DNA from: DATFYI01 sp035315125
GTDB taxonomy: Bacteria > Chloroflexota > Anaerolineae > Anaerolineales > Anaerolineaceae
Reading direction: 5' to 3'
Length of the DNA stretch: 10,238 nt
NCBI GenBank assembly: GCA_035315125.1
Contig: DATFYI010000260.1
Coordinates: forward strand, 1-10,238
Shown here one piece after another: positions 6,558 to 10,238 of this stretch; position 1 is the first letter of the stretch, and every line of letters begins with the position of its first letter. The translations under genes and the position numbers were made by a program. The notes beneath the pieces are model-generated. The model ran no database searches and was not told where the DNA came from. It saw only the letters and a program-made list of their open reading frames with translations.

Positions 6558-7544
6558 TTATCCCCCAATTTGCATCATGCAACGCCGCCCGGGCTCAAAA
6601 ATATTCGCCAACCCATGACCTTCCGGTTTTAAAGCCACCGCTTTTTGCAAGTACGGTAAAACAGGTTCGCCGGCTCGCAAAGCAGGCAGAACCGGTATCT
6701 CGATGTCACTCAACAGGCATGGCCGCAGATTACCATCGGCGGTCAGCCGCAAACGGTTGCATTGCTTGCAAAACGAATCGCCCAGCGGGGTAATAAAGCC
6801 AACCGTACCGCGACCCGCTTTCATGCGGTAATGGCGCGCCGGCCCATTTCCAATTTTCCCATTGATAGCTTCCAGACCGAGCGGTTTCAGCATCTCTTCG
6901 ATCTCATGGATCGAGAGATAGGCTTGCTCAGGCTGCGGGAAACCCTCGCCCCAGGGCTGCTGGTTATTGATCGGCATCAATTCGATGAAGCGGATATGCC
7001 AGGCGTGTTCCAGGCTCAAACGGGCCAGATCCAAAAGCTCATCTTGATTGATTCCACGCATAGCGACGGTATTAATTTTGATTGGCGCCAGCCCCTGGCT
7101 TTCAGCTTCTGCCAGACCGGCCCAGACCCGCTCCAATCGGCCGCCGCGTGTAATTCTACGGAATTTCTCAGGTTGCAGGGTATCCAAGCTGATATTGACG
7201 CGTTTCAAGCCGGCTGCAGCCAGCGCCCCGGCGTATTTTTCCAACAACAGACCGTTAGTGGTCAGGCTGATGTCATTAATACCGGGGATATCTGCAATCA
7301 TGCGCACCAGCTGGGGCAGGTCGTGCCGCGCCAATGGCTCACCGCCGGTCAAGCGAATTTCATTGATACCTTGGCGGGCGGCCTCTTTGACAATTTCAGT
7401 TATTTCTTCATAACGGATAATGGATTCGTGTGGTTGCCAGGCGATCCCTTCAGGCGGCATGCAATATATGCAGCGCAAGTTGCAGCGGTCGGTTACCGAT
7501 ATACGCAGGTAGGTGATCTGGCGTCCAAAGGGATCAATCAGCAT
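6558..7544 (-). CDS. moaA: GTP 3',8-cyclase MoaA (molybdenum cofactor synthesis)
   Basis: MoaA is a radical-SAM enzyme that converts GTP to 3',8-cyclo-7,8-dihydro-GTP, the first step of molybdopterin synthesis. With the ATG at 7544 the protein has 328 residues and begins MLIDPFGR, as homologues do. The frame could extend to a GTG at 7562, but that codon precedes the predicted -10 and adds six unconserved residues. The SAM cluster cysteines are C21, C25 and C28 (CNLRCIYC). The second cluster, which binds GTP, is C259, C262 and C276 (CKQCNRLRLTADGNLRPC). TGGEPL is at 66-71, and the chain ends in the Gly-Gly tail that MoaA needs for activity. It opens the moaA-regulator-kinase unit and follows the hydrogenase operon after an 84-nt gap with a terminator. 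No Shine-Dalgarno site precedes 7544, and a TACAAT 8 nt upstream suggests a leaderless mRNA. Confidence 0.96.
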   Translation of the reverse strand: MLIDPFGRQITYLRISVTDRCNLRCIYCMPPEGIAWQPHESIIRYEEITEIVKEAARQGINEIRLTGGEPLARHDLPQLVRMIADIPGINDISLTTNGLLLEKYAGALAAAGLKRVNISLDTLQPEKFRRITRGGRLERVWAGLAEAESQGLAPIKINTVAMRGINQDELLDLARLSLEHAWHIRFIELMPINNQQPWGEGFPQPEQAYLSIHEIEEMLKPLGLEAINGKIGNGPARHYRMKAGRGTVGFITPLGDSFCKQCNRLRLTADGNLRPCLLSDIEIPVLPALRAGEPVLPYLQKAVALKPEGHGLANIFEPGRRCMMQIGG

Positions 7545-7552
7545 GTGTAAAA

Positions 7553-7558
7553 ATTGTA
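7553..7558 (-). promoter_or_regulatory. Putative moaA promoter -10 (leaderless type)
   Basis: TACAAT on the minus strand, preceded by TGTGG, ends 8 nt before the moaA ATG at 7544. The transcript would begin at or within 1-2 nt of the start codon. No good -35 is visible. The position fits the absence of a Shine-Dalgarno site and the terminator just upstream. Confidence 0.45.
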
Positions 7559-7580
7559 CCACAATGGCGCTTCAATGCTT

Positions 7581-7610
7581 ACGATAAATAAAAACCATCA
7601 CAAAATGGCT
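7581..7610 (-). terminator. Probable intrinsic terminator of the hydrogenase operon
   Basis: About 20 nt after the stop of the hydrogenase large-subunit gene, the minus strand has a 6-bp stem, AGCCAT / ATGGTT (one G-T pair), with a 6-nt loop, running into TTTTTATTTAT. The stem is short, but the T-tract and the position between two units fit rho-independent termination. It would separate the hydrogenase operon from moaA. Confidence 0.55.
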
Positions 7611-7628
7611 CTGACCAATCCCGCTCTC

Positions 7629-8708
7629 TTACCGATCCGTGCAGGAGCAGCAAGGGTCGACCGTAGCCTGGATGAGGGTTAAATCGCCCAATTGTTGGCC
7701 GACCACCATTGCTTTAATCGACGGAATATTGACAAACGAGGGAGTACGGATCTTTACACGCTCGGGAATGTCGCTGCCATCCGATTTCAAATAGTAGAAC
7801 AGCTCACCGCGCGGCGCTTCAGCTGTAAAAGTAACCTCACCCGCCGGTATGGTTGGGAAAGGATCATCGATGCGCAGCGGTCCGGCCGGCATCGCTTTCA
7901 AAGCCTCTTCGATCAAACGGACGCTTTCCAACATTTCCAGGGCGCGCACCACGATGCGCGCTCGCACGTCGCATTCAGCGGCAGTCACTATCTTAAAACC
8001 CAGCTCCGGATAGGCCAGATAAGGCGTATCCTGGCGGGCGTCGATCGCCAGGCCGGAAGCACGCGCCAACGGTCCAACCACTCCATAAGCCAGTGCGTCG
8101 GCTTTCGTCAGGATGCCTACCCCTGCCGAGCGTGCTTTCACCGTGGCGCTGCCCATTATGGCCGGCACGATGTTCTTTTCCAGTGCTTTACGAAGGTCTG
8201 CCATTGCATCCAACACCTGTTTGGGGTCCTTGATATCCACGTTCACACCACCCAGACAGTTACTGGCATAATGGACGCGATTGCCCGAGATAATCTCGAA
8301 CAGATCCATGACCCGCTCGCGCAGCTGGTAAATTTCCATGAACAAGGTCTGGAAACCCATCACTTCGGTGCCAATTCCAGACCAGAGCAGGTGAGAATGC
8401 AGACGTTCCAGCTCAACCATGATGGTGCGGATATATTTGGCCCGCTCCGGGATACGGATACCGGCCAACTTTTCGGCCGCCGAACAGAAGGACAGGGTAT
8501 GGACGCATGAACAAATGCCGCATACTCTTTCAACCAGGACGATATCTTTAATATAGTTGCGTTGTTGCGCCAGCAGCTCGATCGAGCGAAAGCTAAAGCC
8601 GATCTCAATCGCCACGTCCTGTATGACTTCACCCTTGCAGGCAACGTTTAACTTATATGGCTCTTCCAGAGCCGGATGATAGGGTCCAATCGGGATAGTG
8701 AAGGGCAT
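7629..8708 (-). CDS. Group 4 (Ech/CooH-like) [NiFe] hydrogenase large subunit
   Basis: This is the catalytic subunit of a membrane-associated [NiFe] hydrogenase, facing the cytoplasm and related to NuoD of complex I. Unlike NuoD it keeps both nickel-ligand motifs: RVCGICSCVH (61-70; ligands C63 and C66) and DPCCSCTDR (351-359; ligands C353 and C356), so it should be a true hydrogenase. Other group 4 features are IGPYHPALEEP at the N-terminus, ERLHSHLLW (101-109) and EAPRGELFYYLKSDGS (297-312). The 359-residue chain stops right after the second motif, with no C-terminal peptide for a maturation endopeptidase to remove. An additional Cys stands in each motif (C68, C354). AAGGAG 6 nt before the ATG lies at the end of the preceding gene, whose stop is 3 nt away. 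The exact group 4 subclass cannot be settled here, because the small subunit and any ion-pump subunits are out of view. Confidence 0.95.
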   Translation of the reverse strand: MPFTIPIGPYHPALEEPYKLNVACKGEVIQDVAIEIGFSFRSIELLAQQRNYIKDIVLVERVCGICSCVHTLSFCSAAEKLAGIRIPERAKYIRTIMVELERLHSHLLWSGIGTEVMGFQTLFMEIYQLRERVMDLFEIISGNRVHYASNCLGGVNVDIKDPKQVLDAMADLRKALEKNIVPAIMGSATVKARSAGVGILTKADALAYGVVGPLARASGLAIDARQDTPYLAYPELGFKIVTAAECDVRARIVVRALEMLESVRLIEEALKAMPAGPLRIDDPFPTIPAGEVTFTAEAPRGELFYYLKSDGSDIPERVKIRTPSFVNIPSIKAMVVGQQLGDLTLIQATVDPCCSCTDR

Positions 8709-8711
8709 TGC

Positions 8712-9131
8712 TTACTCCTTAGTGGCTGCGCCGCCAGGACGTCTGAAAAATCCCGCCTCCAATTGCGGCGGGCGAACCAGGCGCTCCGGGCTGGGGTGGC
8801 CCTCAAAATGGACAGCGAACAGGTCCTGGATTTCGCGTTCGATCCAATTTGCGGCCGGAAGGAGAACAGCGATGGACAGTTTTGTTTGCCTGAAGGTCTG
8901 TGTTTTAAAATGGTAGGCCTGCCCATCCAGCAAATAATGATAAATCAGGTCGGTCTCGCCGTCTGGACGCGCCATACCGGTCATAGTCATCAGGCGGGCG
9001 CCTTGCGCCAGCATAGCGGACGCCAGAGTCAAAACATCCAGGTCAGGCGCCTCCATCCACCAGCCATCCTGCCTTTGTTCTAATTGTGTTACGCCGGAAA
9101 CATTTCCTAACAAAAATTGAGTTGAGCTCAT
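8712..9131 (-). CDS. NuoC/EchD-like 30-kDa subunit of the group 4 hydrogenase
   Basis: This is a 139-residue relative of the complex I 30-kDa subunit, a peripheral-arm scaffold that packs beside the large subunit. The family block is WIEREIQDLFAVHFEGHPSPERL (residues 96-118), matching the usual ER-E--DLFG--FEGHP signature with Ala in place of the Gly. The N-terminal half is poorly conserved, as is normal in EchD-like proteins. The start at 9131 is chosen because GGAAAG lies 5 nt upstream. The frame stays open to 9206, but that extension would overlap the ferredoxin gene and has no conserved content. The gene follows the ferredoxin gene by 40 nt and ends 3 nt before the large subunit. It is separate from the large subunit, as in Ech, and not fused to it as in HycE and HyfG of formate hydrogenlyase. 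Confidence 0.88.
   Translation of the reverse strand: MSSTQFLLGNVSGVTQLEQRQDGWWMEAPDLDVLTLASAMLAQGARLMTMTGMARPDGETDLIYHYLLDGQAYHFKTQTFRQTKLSIAVLLPAANWIEREIQDLFAVHFEGHPSPERLVRPPQLEAGFFRRPGGAATKE
8715..8720 (-). promoter_or_regulatory. Ribosome binding site of the hydrogenase large subunit
   Basis: AAGGAG on the minus strand lies 6 nt before the ATG at 8708, inside the last codons of the NuoC/EchD-like gene. It allows strong, coupled translation of the catalytic subunit. Confidence 0.75.
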
Positions 9132-9136
9132 ACTAT

Positions 9137-9142
9137 CTTTCC
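9137..9142 (-). promoter_or_regulatory. Ribosome binding site deciding the NuoC/EchD-like start
   Basis: GGAAAG on the minus strand stands 5 nt before the ATG at 9131. It supports that start over the upstream in-frame codon at 9206. Confidence 0.7.
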
Positions 9143-9171
9143 AGGGTTTCGAAATCGATCTAAAGGAAAAC

Positions 9172-9741
9172 TCAATCGCCGGATATCTTGCTGCCGCTGC
9201 GATCAATCAGGTCAGAAGCCCGGCGGGCCATCCGGCCGCTGGTGGCATTTTTCATGTTTTGAGTGGCGGTGTAATTGCGGCAGTTCTCGCACAGGCTGCG
9301 CTCGGCAGAAATATCAGCAGGAATGGGGTCGCCGTATAACTTTACCAACAGCGATGCGGGCAATGGGATTATTGGCTTTCCGCAGCGGCTACACGGAACG
9401 TATTCGATGCTGTGAACTACCCGATATGCATCCAAAGTGCGGCTGGCTGGGGCTGAGCTATGCTCGAACTGTAGCGCGTCGGTGGGACAAAAGGCGATGC
9501 AGCGCCCGCAATAGGTACACTGTTCTGCAAAATACTGCCATCGGACAGCCTCTTTACTGCTTTTGTCAAAAGTAATTGCACCCGGCGAGCATACATAGGC
9601 ACAGGTCTCGCAGGCGGTACATTTTTTTAGGTCGTGCTCCAGGATTCCCCGGTAGGCCGGCGGGTACGGCACGGTTTCCTCAGGTTTACGTGTGCGGGAA
9701 CCCAATCCCAGGTTTTGCTTCAAGATGGTCCAGATGCCCAT
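9172..9741 (-). CDS. NuoI/EchF-like ferredoxin subunit with extra C-terminal cysteine pairs
   Basis: This 189-residue electron-transfer subunit probably links the external donor or acceptor to the small subunit of the hydrogenase. Two classical 4Fe-4S motifs are present: C41, C44, C47, C51 (CTACETCAYVC) and C75, C78, C81, C85 (CTYCGRCIAFC). Beyond them a C-terminal part carries two more CxxC pairs, C117/C120 (PCSRCGKP) and C151/C154 (CENC), about 30 residues apart, as in a zinc-ribbon or rubredoxin-like metal site. Cysteine pairs after the ferredoxin domain also occur in HycF/HyfH-type subunits, but EchF is usually shorter. The ATG at 9741 is set by GAGGAG 6 nt upstream, which lies inside the end of the membrane-subunit gene. 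The frame extends upstream to 9804, but that stretch overlaps the previous gene. The stop codon of the membrane-subunit gene is 2 nt away. Confidence 0.93.
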   Translation of the reverse strand: MGIWTILKQNLGLGSRTRKPEETVPYPPAYRGILEHDLKKCTACETCAYVCSPGAITFDKSSKEAVRWQYFAEQCTYCGRCIAFCPTDALQFEHSSAPASRTLDAYRVVHSIEYVPCSRCGKPIIPLPASLLVKLYGDPIPADISAERSLCENCRNYTATQNMKNATSGRMARRASDLIDRSGSKISGD

Positions 9742-9743
9742 GA

Positions 9744-10238
9744 TTAACTCCTCAACAAGAAGGCGGCTGCGAGAGAAGCCACGGCCGCAATTGCACCCCA
9801 CCACCAGTAAAACTGAAAGGCCTGGTTGATCCGGATGCGGGCTGTGCTGACTGCCAGCAGGGTCACGAGACAGACCAGCAGCAGACTTATGATCAGATAA
9901 ACCAGGAGGGATAGCGCTAATCCGCCAACCTGTGGGATGAATAAAACGTCAAACAGACCAATCAGCGCAACCAGCTCCAAACCATGTGAGAACTCGAAAA
10001 AGGCCAACGGCAAACCGTTATATTCTGTCATAGCTCCAGACACAATTTCTTGTTCTGCATTGCCGATTGAGAATGGGTTGCTGCGCAGGCGAGCAGGCAC
10101 CGCCAGCATAAAGGTCAGGGCAGCGATCAAATGAACAATTGTCCAGGGCTGGTGAGCCAATGAAGCCAACTCAAAGCTTCTTGATTGCACCGCTAGCGCC
10201 ACAACCGAGGCCAGGAAAGGCAGGTTATAGCAGAGCAG
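9744..10238 (-). CDS. NuoH/EchB/HycD-like membrane subunit (3' part, N-terminus beyond window)
   Basis: This frame is open to the window edge, giving 164 C-terminal residues of a membrane protein homologous to NuoH, the quinone-pocket and ion-translocation anchor of complex I-type hydrogenases. An LPFLAS segment at the visible start and a hydrophobic stretch near PWTIVHLIAALTFMLAVPA are followed by the signature cytoplasmic loop NPFSIGNAEQEIVSGAMTEY, then NGLPLAFFEFSHG, two to three more membrane helices, and the RIRINQAFQFYW motif near the end. The AEQE...TEYNG acidic residues match the conserved acidic loop of the family. A GTG at 10202 is within the frame but is not the real start, because conserved sequence continues upstream of it. 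It is the most upstream visible gene of the hydrogenase operon; the promoter lies outside the window. Confidence 0.92.
   Translation of the reverse strand: MLCYNLPFLASVVALAVQSRSFELASLAHQPWTIVHLIAALTFMLAVPARLRSNPFSIGNAEQEIVSGAMTEYNGLPLAFFEFSHGLELVALIGLFDVLFIPQVGGLALSLLVYLIISLLLVCLVTLLAVSTARIRINQAFQFYWWWGAIAAVASLAAAFLLRS
9748..9753 (-). promoter_or_regulatory. Ribosome binding site of the ferredoxin subunit
   Basis: GAGGAG on the minus strand stands 6 nt before the ATG at 9741 and overlaps the last codons of the membrane-subunit gene. It decides the start against the upstream in-frame codon at 9804. Confidence 0.75.

Noticed and set aside
6762..7550. A 262-codon plus-strand frame opposite moaA
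   Set aside because: It lies wholly antisense to a highly conserved gene, has no recognisable domain, ribosome site or promoter, and has the composition expected of a reverse shadow.
7692..8510. A 272-codon plus-strand frame opposite the hydrogenase large subunit
   Set aside because: It is antisense to a gene with both nickel-ligand motifs. The frame has no family resemblance and no start signals.
7629..8708. Large subunit as a complex I NuoD or an energy-converting hydrogenase-related protein without active site
   Set aside because: Both CxxC nickel-ligand motifs are intact, which NuoD and the inactive relatives lack.
9132..9206. Longer start for the NuoC/EchD-like subunit at 9206
   Set aside because: The extension overlaps the end of the ferredoxin gene and adds unconserved residues, while ATG 9131 has GGAAAG at good spacing.
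9742..9804. Longer start for the ferredoxin subunit at 9804
   Set aside because: It would overlap the membrane-subunit gene by about 60 nt, while ATG 9741 has GAGGAG 6 nt upstream.
9744..10202. Membrane subunit treated as a complete 152-residue gene starting at GTG 10202
   Set aside because: The frame continues open to 10238 with family-like sequence, and NuoH-type proteins are about twice this length, so it is a window-edge partial gene.

Overview
The window reads as a bacterial chromosome segment of moderate GC, most likely from an uncultured or anaerobic Chloroflexota lineage (Anaerolineae-like). That assignment is an inference. It rests on the style of the proteins (a HisKA_3 sensor kinase with an HDQTVQDL-type H-box, a NarL-type regulator, a family 5 uracil-DNA glycosylase), on an Ech/CooH-like group 4 [NiFe] hydrogenase, and on AT-rich CACGAAATA-type intergenic repeats. 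Nothing in the window fixes the taxonomy.

Layout. Positions 1-176 (minus) hold the first codons of an L-asparaginase II family gene with its own TATAAT element. Positions 177-407 are an AT-rich spacer of 9-nt repeat units arranged partly as an inverted repeat. Positions 408-3229 (minus) are a genome-maintenance and tRNA-modification operon, transcribed ruvB -> queA -> udgB. Positions 3230-3508 form a divergent intergenic region with two facing promoters that share TTGCCC-N20-TATAAT. Positions 3509-4135 (plus) are upp, the only plus-strand gene. Positions 4144-7544 (minus) run moaA -> response regulator -> sensor kinase, with gaps of 16 nt and 1 nt. Positions 7581-7610 hold a probable intrinsic terminator. 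Positions 7629-10238 (minus) are the distal part of a group 4 [NiFe] hydrogenase operon: NuoH/EchB-like membrane subunit (cut by the window end) -> NuoI/EchF-like ferredoxin -> NuoC/EchD-like subunit -> [NiFe] catalytic large subunit.

How it fits together. The hydrogenase genes are tightly packed with good Shine-Dalgarno sites, some lying inside the upstream gene. They would encode a membrane-bound, ferredoxin- or formate-linked H2-evolving or H2-oxidising complex on the cytoplasmic face. The electron-transfer small subunit (NuoB/EchC-like) and any ion-pumping antiporter-like subunits are not in the window and must lie beyond 10238 if the complex is complete. The large subunit keeps all four Ni ligands but ends directly after the C-terminal ligand motif, so it should not need an endopeptidase. 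The next transcription unit joins molybdopterin synthesis (moaA) to a Cache-domain two-component system, but a terminator separates it from the hydrogenase, so a functional link is only suggestive.

No CRISPR array, tRNA, rRNA, insertion sequence or phage gene was seen. Most of the window is conserved housekeeping. The points most worth following up are the hydrogenase module, the apparent leaderless promoters of ruvB and moaA, and the intergenic repeats.
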